Shown here one piece after another: positions 7,781-14,987 of a stretch of DNA of 33,562 nucleotides. The notes beneath the pieces are model-generated. The model searched no databases and had not been told where the DNA came from. It saw nothing but the letters and a program-made list of their open reading frames with translations. Each line of letters starts with the position of its first letter. Positions within the stretch are counted from its first letter, which is position 1. This DNA is from Prevotellaceae bacterium UBA1746 (lineage in GTDB: Bacteria; Bacteroidota; Bacteroidia; Bacteroidales; Bacteroidaceae). Made by a program: the position numbers and the translations under genes. The stretch spans positions 54,085 through 87,646 of the forward strand of contig DCHS01000022.1 of the NCBI GenBank assembly GCA_002314875.1, read 5' to 3'.

Positions 7781-9079
7781 GTGTACCTCATCTGCGACTG
7801 TGACAACTTCTATGCTTCCTGCGAGAGGGTTTTTAACCCGGCAGTGAAGGGTAAGCCTGTTGTTATCCTATCGAATAATGACGGGTGTGTTATTGCGCGA
7901 AGTAATGAAGCGAAGAAACTGGGGTATAAAATGGGCGATCCGTTCTTCAAAGTGAAGGACAAACTGGAACAGGATGGGGTAGCGGTGTTCTCATCCAACT
8001 ACAACCTTTATGGCGACATGAGCCGAAGAGTGATGCAATTACTCTCAAGCTACAGCCCGGATTTTTGGCAATATAGCATCGATGAAGGATTTTTGGGTCT
8101 TCATGGATTTGAAATAAAAGCCGAAACAGAAGGAAAAAGTCTTAGTGAATATCTCCACGAGTACGGTCTTGACATTCAGAAGACGATCACCCGAGGCACA
8201 GGTATTCCTGTTACCATTGGTATTGCACCCACGAAAACTCTTGCTAAAATGGCAAGTAAGTTTGGTAAGAAATATCCAGGCTATAAACATGTTTGCATGA
8301 TTGATACCGAAGAGAAGCGAGAGAAAGCTCTGAAACTTTTCCCCGTTGAAGACGTCTGGGGAATCGGCCGTCGTAGTCATGCAAAACTCGAATACTATGG
8401 GGTTCATACCGCTTGGGATCTGACGCAGAAATCAGAAGCGTGGGTGCGTAAACAGCTGATGTTACCTGGAGTAAAGACATGGATGGAATTACGTGGCTTT
8501 GACTGTATCAGCGTCGATGAGTTGCCTGAGAAAAAGAGTATTTGTACCAGCCGCAGTTTCGCTGACAAGGGCATTTCAAAAGTCGCTGATCTTGAAGAAG
8601 CATTGGCCAATTTTACTTCAAGTTGTGCTATAAAACTCCAAAAGCAACATACTGTATGTCAAAATATAACGATATTCTGCCATACTAGTCCATTTGCCAA
8701 AGAATATGAACCAGCTCGCTATATCTATCGAACCTTGACACTACCAGTGGCTACCAATGCCCAGACAGAACTTGTTGGCTATGCCATGCAGATGCTTCGC
8801 TCGGAATACATCCCCGATGATGTCTACCGTTTCAAGAAAGCAGGGTGTATAGTTTGGGAAATCACCCGTGACGATGCTATCCAGACCGATCTATTCGACA
8901 CAGTAGACCGCGAGAAACAGCGTCGTTTGATAGAAGCTGTTGCTGAAGTCAATCGCAAGAACGGCCACAACATGCTCCAACTCGCCATACAGGGAGTTGG
9001 CAAGAAATGGCACCTTAAGCACGAGATGAAATCAGCACAATTCACCACGAACGTTCTTGATATCATAAAGGTAAAATAG
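7781..9079 (+). CDS. umuC: UmuC-like Y-family DNA polymerase
   Basis: This is the catalytic subunit of a Pol V-type translesion polymerase, which copies past damaged bases at the cost of mutation. The 432-residue protein has the Y-family N-terminal metal motif DCDNFYASCERVF (from residue 5), the second acidic motif SIDEGFL, and a helix-hairpin-helix region around VWGIGRRSHAKLEYYGV. A C-terminal UmuC-type extension follows the little-finger domain. The start is GTG at 7781; the conserved 'DCDNFYASCE' begins only four residues later, so a later start is not possible. It follows umuD by 64 nt, likely in one transcript. No recA or lexA is in the window. Confidence 0.94.
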   Translation: MYLICDCDNFYASCERVFNPAVKGKPVVILSNNDGCVIARSNEAKKLGYKMGDPFFKVKDKLEQDGVAVFSSNYNLYGDMSRRVMQLLSSYSPDFWQYSIDEGFLGLHGFEIKAETEGKSLSEYLHEYGLDIQKTITRGTGIPVTIGIAPTKTLAKMASKFGKKYPGYKHVCMIDTEEKREKALKLFPVEDVWGIGRRSHAKLEYYGVHTAWDLTQKSEAWVRKQLMLPGVKTWMELRGFDCISVDELPEKKSICTSRSFADKGISKVADLEEALANFTSSCAIKLQKQHTVCQNITIFCHTSPFAKEYEPARYIYRTLTLPVATNAQTELVGYAMQMLRSEYIPDDVYRFKKAGCIVWEITRDDAIQTDLFDTVDREKQRRLIEAVAEVNRKNGHNMLQLAIQGVGKKWHLKHEMKSAQFTTNVLDIIKVK

Positions 9080-9316
9080 AGAGAATAAATTATTTTCAAC
9101 TACCTCCGTCCTAGTTAAAATTCCCCCCGCACCGCGTTTTACCCCCCCCCTTTTATTGCTTTTTTCACCTACTATCTTTAATTAACGAAAAAAAGCTATT
9201 ATTTCCAAATATCACAGTGTTGAAACCTGAATATGTGCTACTGATAATCTGCATGTCGTTTGTTCTTTTGCCTCTATTTTTTCTTCTTTTTATTTTTTTA
9301 TAAAATAAACTCTTCG

Positions 9317-9343
9317 TAACTTTGCACTTGATTTTCAAAGTTA
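9317..9343 (+). promoter_or_regulatory. ygbA -7 element inside a palindrome
   Basis: TAACTTTG (9317-9324) fits the Bacteroidetes -7 consensus; no good -33 TTTG is seen at the right distance. An exact inverted copy CAAAGTTA (9336-9343) follows after 11 nt, giving an 8-bp perfect palindrome over the promoter and start point. This is a plausible operator. The ygbA ATG is at 9354. Confidence 0.6.
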
Positions 9344-9353
9344 ATCATTATTT

Positions 9354-9647
9354 ATGACACGAATCGAACAGGAAAAGAAGACCGTCCACAAGATGATAGC
9401 CCTCTATTGTCATCGCTATCATGATTCCTCTTCTGGCTTGTGTGCTGACTGCCAGCATGTTGAGGACTATGCTTTTCTTCGTTTGGACCACTGCAGATAC
9501 GGTGCGGACAAACCTACCTGCGAAAATTGTCCGATTCATTGCTATAAACCTGAGATGCGAGAGAACATACGAACTATCATGCGTTACTCCGGTCCTCTCA
9601 TGCTTCTCTATCATCCTATCTCAGCCATTCGTCATTTACTCCGATAA
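9354..9647 (+). CDS. YgbA-like (nitrous oxide-stimulated promoter family) protein
   Basis: This is a 97-residue cytoplasmic protein that I recognise as the family of E. coli YgbA, whose gene responds to nitric oxide through NsrR in enterobacteria. The molecular role of the family is poorly known. It has seven cysteines (C19, C30, C33, C47, C56, C59, C63), including a CxxC pair GLCADC and CENCPIHC, suggesting metal or Fe-S binding. The C-terminal pattern MRYSGPLMLLYHPISAIRHL is the family hallmark. It is the first gene of a tightly packed unit: the next start is 3 nt after its stop. The promoter element upstream lies in a palindrome, in keeping with repressor control. Nitric-oxide regulation is an inference from the family, not seen here. 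Confidence 0.8.
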   Translation: MTRIEQEKKTVHKMIALYCHRYHDSSSGLCADCQHVEDYAFLRLDHCRYGADKPTCENCPIHCYKPEMRENIRTIMRYSGPLMLLYHPISAIRHLLR

Positions 9648-9650
9648 CCC

Positions 9651-10565
9651 ATGCAATACAATTATAAAATTCCTGCCTCTTCAGACGATCTGGTTCTTGC
9701 CGTCAGTGTCATCAAGAATGACATTGTACCAACAGGCATTCTTCAAATGGTCCACGGGATGTGCGAACACAAAGAACGCTATTACCGCTTTATGGAATAT
9801 ATGGCCGGACAAGGTTTTGTCTGTGTCATTCACGATCATCGTGGTCACGGTGAATCAGTAAAGAGCAATGATGATTTGGGTTATATGTATGCTGGCGGTG
9901 GAGAAGCTTTAGTTGTAGATATTCGTGTTGTCAACGAATGGATTCGTTCACAATACCCTGATCTTAAATGCGTCCTCTTCGGCCACAGCATGGGCTCACT
10001 CGCTGTGCGTTGTTTCGCGAAGAAATACGACAGCCTCATTGATGCCCTCTTTGTCTGCGGAAGTCCAAGCCATAATCCGCTGACACCTGTTGCGAAATGC
10101 ATCGCCAAGACTCTTGGCCTTATATTCGGTGATCATCATCGTTCCGAACTTATTCAGAAACTGGCTTTTATGGGCTACAACAAGGGTTTCGAGGACGAAG
10201 GGTACTCCCGTGCCTGGGTTTGTTCGAATCACGAAGTATTGGAAAAATATCACCACGATCCCCTTTGCCGTTTTACCTTTACCACCAATAGTTTTACAGG
10301 TCTTTTCGACTTGATGATAAACTGTTATTCCAAGAAAAACTGGAAAGTTTCGAATGCCGATCTGCCCATCTATTTTATCAGCGGCCACAATGATCCCTGC
10401 CGCACCTCAGACAAAGCCTTCCAGCATGCAGTGAATACTATGAGAACAGTCGGTTATAATAATGTCAAAAGCCGACTCTTTGAAAATATGCGTCACGAAC
10501 TACTGAACGAGATCGATGCAGAAAGCGTATGGTCCTTCGTTCTCAAAAAAATTAATGAACTATGA
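9651..10565 (+). CDS. Alpha/beta hydrolase (monoacylglycerol lipase-like)
   Basis: This is a 304-residue member of the serine aminopeptidase S33 / lysophospholipase branch. The HGMCEH segment (from residue 35) forms the oxyanion region, HDHRGHGES (61-69) is typical of monoacylglycerol lipases, and the nucleophile elbow is GHSMG (S113). The remaining triad members are likely D248 (SGHNDP) and H282 (ENMRHE). No signal peptide is present, so it is cytoplasmic. It likely cleaves an ester of a lipid or small acyl compound; the substrate is unknown. Its last four bases (ATGA) overlap the start of the lactonase gene, indicating translational coupling. Confidence 0.9.
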   Translation: MQYNYKIPASSDDLVLAVSVIKNDIVPTGILQMVHGMCEHKERYYRFMEYMAGQGFVCVIHDHRGHGESVKSNDDLGYMYAGGGEALVVDIRVVNEWIRSQYPDLKCVLFGHSMGSLAVRCFAKKYDSLIDALFVCGSPSHNPLTPVAKCIAKTLGLIFGDHHRSELIQKLAFMGYNKGFEDEGYSRAWVCSNHEVLEKYHHDPLCRFTFTTNSFTGLFDLMINCYSKKNWKVSNADLPIYFISGHNDPCRTSDKAFQHAVNTMRTVGYNNVKSRLFENMRHELLNEIDAESVWSFVLKKINEL

Positions 10566-11611
10566 CATTCCTAGCATCCCTCATCCTTTTCCTCGGCAGT
10601 TATTGCAGTGCTGACGAAGAAGGGGTCCGCGCCTACAGCTTTGACGAAAATACCGGCGAAGCAACTTATCTCTGTGGCACCCGAGGTCTCAGTAATCCTT
10701 CCTTTCTCTGTGTTTCCAAAAATGGCAAACATATTTATACTGTAGGCGAAGACGGCAAAACTGCTTCAGCGAATTTCCTCAACTTCGACAGAAAGGCCCA
10801 TTCGCTTACCCTCATGCAGACCGCTCGCACCAACGGCAGTGCACCTTGCAACATTATCCTCTATCCCAATGAGCGTCACCTTGTTACCGCTAACTATATG
10901 GGGGGGAGCATTTCCATTTTTGATGTGAACAAAAGTGGATATTGCGCAGAACCTCCATTGGTGGAATCATTCACCGGAGCTGGTTATGACCCTGAACGTC
11001 AGGAACAGGCCCACCTCCATGCCGTGAATTTCACTCCCGATGGTAAGTATCTCGTTACCAATGATCTTGGCCATGACAAACTCCGTTTCTACAAAGCTGA
11101 CGGCAGTGCCGTTGAGGTTGCTGAATACAATTTTCCCAAAGGCACGGGTCCTCGTCATCTGACTTTTGCACCCAACGGAAAATTTGCCTATCTTATCAGT
11201 GAGTTAAGTGGCGAGATTTTCACCTTTGAATATAATAAGAAAAATCCAAATCTGTTCGAACTCAAGCAAACGGTGAAAGCTGACGCTATGGATGCGAAGG
11301 GTAGTGCAGACATCCATCTTTCTCCTGACGGCCGATTCGTCTATGCCTCTCACCGACTTGAAGGTGACGGTGTAAGCATCTACAAAGTTCTCAGCGACGG
11401 AACCCTCGAGCGTGTCGGTTTCCAGGCAACAGGCATTCATCCCCGCAACTTCGCGATTACTCCGAACGGAAAATTCATGCTCGTGGCATGTCGTGACTCC
11501 AACGATGTAGAAATCTTCGAGCGCAATATTTCAACGGGTCTTCTGACCGACACTGGTAAACGCATCAGCATGTCAAAGCCCGTATGTGCAATTTTCAAAA
11601 AATACAAATAA
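10562..11611 (+). CDS. YbhE-type lactonase, seven-bladed beta-propeller
   Basis: This is a 349-residue protein of the 6-phosphogluconolactonase (Pgl/YbhE) and muconate-cycloisomerase fold family. Repeated blades show the family pattern, for example SNPSFLCVSKNGKHIY, GSAPCNIILYPNERHLVTANY, HAVNFTPDGKYLVTNDLG, GPRHLTFAPNGKFAYLIS and HPRNFAITPNGKFMLVACRD. In E. coli the relative hydrolyses 6-phosphogluconolactone in the pentose phosphate pathway; in Bacteroidetes many paralogues have unknown sugar-lactone substrates. The first residues are hydrophobic (MTFLASLILFLGSY) but align with the first beta strand, so I do not call a signal peptide. It overlaps the hydrolase by 4 nt and ends directly against the SemiSWEET start codon. 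Confidence 0.9.
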   Translation: MTFLASLILFLGSYCSADEEGVRAYSFDENTGEATYLCGTRGLSNPSFLCVSKNGKHIYTVGEDGKTASANFLNFDRKAHSLTLMQTARTNGSAPCNIILYPNERHLVTANYMGGSISIFDVNKSGYCAEPPLVESFTGAGYDPERQEQAHLHAVNFTPDGKYLVTNDLGHDKLRFYKADGSAVEVAEYNFPKGTGPRHLTFAPNGKFAYLISELSGEIFTFEYNKKNPNLFELKQTVKADAMDAKGSADIHLSPDGRFVYASHRLEGDGVSIYKVLSDGTLERVGFQATGIHPRNFAITPNGKFMLVACRDSNDVEIFERNISTGLLTDTGKRISMSKPVCAIFKKYK

Positions 11612-11872
11612 ATGGATATTTCAACCTTGACAGCTTCAATCGCAGGTATTTGTATGGCCGTATGCCAGATTCCTCAGGCAGTGAAAGTATATCAAACAAA
11701 TGAAACAGAGAATATCTCCATCCTTATGCAGATCATTCTCACGTTAGGCATTGCTATGTGGTTTACAACGGGAATTCTCGTTGACAGCGTTCCGATGTAT
11801 CTCAGCAATGGTTTCTGCCTCGTTTTCTGTCTCTACATTCTCGGTGTCTGTATCAAAAACAAACGAAAGTAA
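11612..11872 (+). CDS. SemiSWEET sugar transporter
   Basis: This is an 86-residue membrane protein with three hydrophobic segments (about residues 5-22, 37-57 and 63-81), which is a half-SWEET unit that works as a dimer. The PQ-loop motif QIPQAVKVYQT (from residue 19) and NISILMQIILTLG in the second segment are characteristic. Family members move mono- or disaccharides down their gradient across the inner membrane. Its start codon follows the lactonase stop with no gap, and its stop is one base before the threonine aldolase ATG. The adjacent lactonase makes a sugar or sugar-lactone substrate plausible, but this is inference. Confidence 0.88.
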   Translation: MDISTLTASIAGICMAVCQIPQAVKVYQTNETENISILMQIILTLGIAMWFTTGILVDSVPMYLSNGFCLVFCLYILGVCIKNKRK

Positions 11873-11873
11873 C

Positions 11874-12911
11874 ATGCTTCATTTTGATACTGACTATATG
11901 GAAGGCGCTCATCCGAAGGTGATGCAGCGCCTGGTTGAAACCAATCTTGAACAAACAACAGGCTATGGCTCTGATGACTATTGCAAGACAGCCAAAGACC
12001 TTGTCCGCAAAACCTGTGGCGATGAAAGTCTCGATGTACATTTCCTTGTTGGAGGTACACAGACTAACTCAACTGTCATAGACGCCTTACTTCATCATCA
12101 TGAAGGCGTTCTGGCCGCAGAAACCGCGCATATCAATGTTCACGAATCAGGTGCCATTGAATCTTGTGGTCATAAAGTTCTCACACTTCCTTCTTATGAG
12201 GGAAAAGTGTGTCCTGATGATGTTCAAGCCTACATCGACAATTTCTATGCAGACGAAACCTACGAGCACATGGTAGCTCCAGGAATGCTTTATATCAGTT
12301 TCCCAACGGAATACGGCACTCTTTATAGCAAGAAAGAACTCCGGGAACTCCATGATATCTGTCTGGAGGCCAAGATTCCCATGTTCGTTGACGGCGCTCG
12401 CTTAGGCTATGGTTTGATGAGCGATGCTTGTGACATCACACTTCCGGAACTGGCTCAACTCTGTGATATCTTCTATATTGGTGGCACAAAGGTTGGACTG
12501 CTCTTCGGTGAATGTGTAGTTGCTCGCAAGGGTCTCTTGCAGCATTTCTTCCCTCTCATCAAGCAACACGGAGCGCTACTGGCCAAAGGCCGTCTCCTCG
12601 GTGTTCAGTTCGGAACGCTCTTCACCGACGACCTTTATTTCAAGATTGCACGTCATGCTATTGAGATGGCCATGAAGCTCAAAGCAGGATTCGTTCAGGC
12701 TGGTTATCAGCTGTTCCTCGATTCTCCGACCAACCAGCAGTTCTTTGTTCTTCCTAACGAAGTTATGGATCGGCTTGCTGAATTTTGTAGTTTCGAAATA
12801 TGGGGAACACGAGGTGAAACGAAGACGACTGTCCGCTTCGTCACCTCATGGGCAACGACAGAAGACGCTGTTAATAAGTTACTGGAAAATGTTGGTGCTT
12901 CAAGCCTTTAA
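11874..12911 (+). CDS. Low-specificity threonine aldolase (PLP enzyme)
   Basis: This enzyme splits L-threonine or L-allo-threonine to glycine and acetaldehyde using pyridoxal phosphate. From ATG 11874 the protein has 345 residues, the usual length; a longer in-frame upstream start at 11751 would overlap SemiSWEET and is rejected. The fold-type I pattern is clear: FLVGGTQTNST (58-68), HINVHESGA (H87 stacks on the cofactor), VDGARLG (D173, which binds the pyridine nitrogen) and GGTKVG with the Schiff-base lysine K206. The start lies one base after the SemiSWEET stop. The 3' end overlaps the next gene by 23 nt. Confidence 0.93.
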   Translation: MLHFDTDYMEGAHPKVMQRLVETNLEQTTGYGSDDYCKTAKDLVRKTCGDESLDVHFLVGGTQTNSTVIDALLHHHEGVLAAETAHINVHESGAIESCGHKVLTLPSYEGKVCPDDVQAYIDNFYADETYEHMVAPGMLYISFPTEYGTLYSKKELRELHDICLEAKIPMFVDGARLGYGLMSDACDITLPELAQLCDIFYIGGTKVGLLFGECVVARKGLLQHFFPLIKQHGALLAKGRLLGVQFGTLFTDDLYFKIARHAIEMAMKLKAGFVQAGYQLFLDSPTNQQFFVLPNEVMDRLAEFCSFEIWGTRGETKTTVRFVTSWATTEDAVNKLLENVGASSL

Positions 12912-13797
12912 GGATGCCATACCCTCGACCTGGAAGAGTGCGAGCTGGCTTCTGCAACTGATGATTCCCATATCATTGGCGGTCACACTTCTGAAGTATT
13001 TCGGAGTTCTGGCGTGGCTTGCGCAATATCTCAATCCTCTATTCGTTCATCTCGGTCTTCCAGGCTCCTCGGCGGTTATCTTTATCTCTGGTGCTGCTGC
13101 TGGTACATATGCAGGTTTGGCAGCAATGATGAGTGTAGAACTGACCTTACGCGAGGCCACCATCTTAGGCATCATGATTGCACTTTGCCATGCACTGCCG
13201 ATGGAGTGTACCGTGAACAAGAAGACAGGTTCCTCGTTTTGGGGAATGGCAGTGATTCGACTGATTGCTGCTTTTCTCTGTGCCTATCTTCTCAACATGT
13301 GGCTTGCTCCTAACGATACTCCGTATATTTACGTTGGGGCCAGCGCTGACAGCACACTTTCGGAAGTCATCTATACGTGGATTTGGTCACAGGTAAAAAT
13401 GGCTGCAATGGTGTTCGCGATTATCTATCTGCTGATGGTCGTTCAGAAACTCATTGAAATGTTTCACCTCATGCAGAAACTCACACGCCTCTTTGCTCCG
13501 CTGATGACGCTGTTCGGACTTCCTCAGAATGTAGCCTATATGTGGTTAGTGGGCAATGTTCTCGGTTTGAGTTACGGTTCTGCTGTCATGCTGGAACTCG
13601 AAGAGAAAGGCATGATATCACGCGAAGAAGCAGACGCAGTGAACTATCATCTCATCATGAACCACTCTCTGCTGGAAGATACCATAGTCCTCGCTTCAAC
13701 GGGAATTCCTGCGCTTCTGCTTGTCGCTGTTAGAATCGGTTTTGCTACTGTCATAGTGTGGCTTAGACGCGGATTCCAAACATTGTTTCATCAATGA
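12889..13797 (+). CDS. Gate-domain (nucleoside recognition-like) membrane protein
   Basis: This is a 302-residue integral membrane protein with about seven to eight hydrophobic segments. It resembles the Gate/nucleoside-recognition family, also found in concentrative nucleoside transporters, FeoB and spore maturation proteins SpmA/SpmB. Two Gate-like halves are visible: residues 25-100 with GLPGSSAVIFISGAAAGTYAG, and 195-302 with a second segment LFGLPQNVAYMWLVGNVLGLSYGSA and NHSLLEDT. The two similar GLP..N/S motifs suggest internal duplication. The ATG at 12889 is chosen because upstream codons lie inside threonine aldolase; TTG 12892 or GTG 12895 are also possible. Substrate is unknown. 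Its stop overlaps the next start by 4 nt. Confidence 0.8.
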   Translation: MLVLQAFKDAIPSTWKSASWLLQLMIPISLAVTLLKYFGVLAWLAQYLNPLFVHLGLPGSSAVIFISGAAAGTYAGLAAMMSVELTLREATILGIMIALCHALPMECTVNKKTGSSFWGMAVIRLIAAFLCAYLLNMWLAPNDTPYIYVGASADSTLSEVIYTWIWSQVKMAAMVFAIIYLLMVVQKLIEMFHLMQKLTRLFAPLMTLFGLPQNVAYMWLVGNVLGLSYGSAVMLELEEKGMISREEADAVNYHLIMNHSLLEDTIVLASTGIPALLLVAVRIGFATVIVWLRRGFQTLFHQ

Positions 13798-14936
13798 AAG
13801 TCTTTTTTCTTCTCTTCAATCTTTGTCTGTGTTTACCTCTTATGGGCCAAAACCAGACGTCATCACAGGCCTTACCGCCTGTGATGGGATGGAGTGTGTG
13901 GAATCCGCTTCATCATGACCTCGGAGAAGATTACATTGACCGGCAAGCCAAAGCATTGGTTTTTCAAGGTTTTAAAAGCGTCGGATATGAATATGTCCAA
14001 AATGGCGAAGAACTCTATAAACTCCAAAATGTTGGCTTCGGATTAGAGAAGGTTCCTTCGCCGGCTTATTCCTATATGGCTGACGAGGATATCTTTGATA
14101 CATGGCATTCGGTCAAAGAGTTTATTAAGAAAGGACTCTATCGCTCTGCCTGTTGTAAGCCAGGTTTTTACAACTACATGGGCAAATTAATGATTGGCCA
14201 TTCTCTTTCTCAGGAGGAAGACGAAACGCTATTTGCGCTTTGGTGTATGTTGGAAAGTCCTCTGCTGTTGACTTGCGACTTGCAGAATCTTAGCCAAGCG
14301 ACTCGCGATTTGATGACGAACCGTGAACTGATTGCCCTTAACCAACAGCCTCCGTTTGAGCAGGCATATGTTTTCAAGGAGTCACGCGACTGCTATTTCC
14401 TGGTGAAAGATGTTGAGACCAAATTTGGTCAGAAACGTGCTTTTGCTATATATAATAGTGGTGACAACGAGCAGAAATTCTGGGTAAACTTCGAGGATAT
14501 GGATTTGCTTGGAGAAACTGCTGTTCGCGATTTGCTTCAACATGCTGACCTTGGTATAAAGGATCAGGGGATGGATGTAACGATTGCTCCTCATGCAACG
14601 CAGGTTTATCTTCTCGAAGCTGACGAACGACTTGACAGGGTAGTGTATCCGTACGAATGCGGTTTAACTCACGCCGAAAACAATTTGCTTGAGTTTGAAG
14701 AAGTCTATTGTAAACGCGGTGGTCGCAGACGAATACAGATCTGCTATTCGGAGGGCGAACATGCCCGTTTCCAACTCATCGTCAACAATCGCATTGTCAA
14801 AGATGTCAATACCCGTGGGAATCGTGGCATCATCACGCTTATCACTAAATTAAAGCCTGGCGTTAACAACATACGGTTTACGAATGCTAATGGTAAAATG
14901 CCGCATATAGACAGTTTCCGTATCAACAAATTTTAG
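13794..14936 (+). CDS. Shortened GH27 alpha-galactosidase relative, probably inactive
   Basis: The 380-residue protein begins with a signal peptide (cut near residue 18-19). Residues 29-69 match the start of GH27 barrels (PPVMGWSVWN, then GYEYVQNGEE where active enzymes have GYEYVNIDDGW). Residues 99-186 match the end of the barrel (DIFDTW, KPGFYNYMGKLMIG, LFALWCMLESPLLL, LTNRE-like MTNRELIALNQ). Between them only about 25 residues remain where the family has well over 100, so the strand bearing the nucleophile Asp (KYD-C motif) is missing. The sugar-binding IDD and NDPD motifs are also changed. Residues 190-275 form the C-terminal beta domain, and 285-380 look like a carbohydrate-binding beta-sandwich (PGVNNIRFTN...PHIDSFRI). 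The frame is intact and ATGA-coupled to the previous gene. It is either a pseudoenzyme (binding protein) or a decaying gene. Confidence 0.75.
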   Translation: MKVFFLLFNLCLCLPLMGQNQTSSQALPPVMGWSVWNPLHHDLGEDYIDRQAKALVFQGFKSVGYEYVQNGEELYKLQNVGFGLEKVPSPAYSYMADEDIFDTWHSVKEFIKKGLYRSACCKPGFYNYMGKLMIGHSLSQEEDETLFALWCMLESPLLLTCDLQNLSQATRDLMTNRELIALNQQPPFEQAYVFKESRDCYFLVKDVETKFGQKRAFAIYNSGDNEQKFWVNFEDMDLLGETAVRDLLQHADLGIKDQGMDVTIAPHATQVYLLEADERLDRVVYPYECGLTHAENNLLEFEEVYCKRGGRRRIQICYSEGEHARFQLIVNNRIVKDVNTRGNRGIITLITKLKPGVNNIRFTNANGKMPHIDSFRINKF

Positions 14937-14987
14937 ACCAAGAAGCTTTATCACAACATTAGTATATCAACTATAATCTACCATATT

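Noticed and set aside
11751..11873. Upstream in-frame start for threonine aldolase
   Set aside because: It would overlap SemiSWEET by 122 nt and add residues not seen in the family; ATG 11874 gives the normal N-terminus.
12745..12888. Upstream in-frame start for the Gate-domain protein
   Set aside because: These codons lie inside threonine aldolase and encode a charged, non-conserved stretch.
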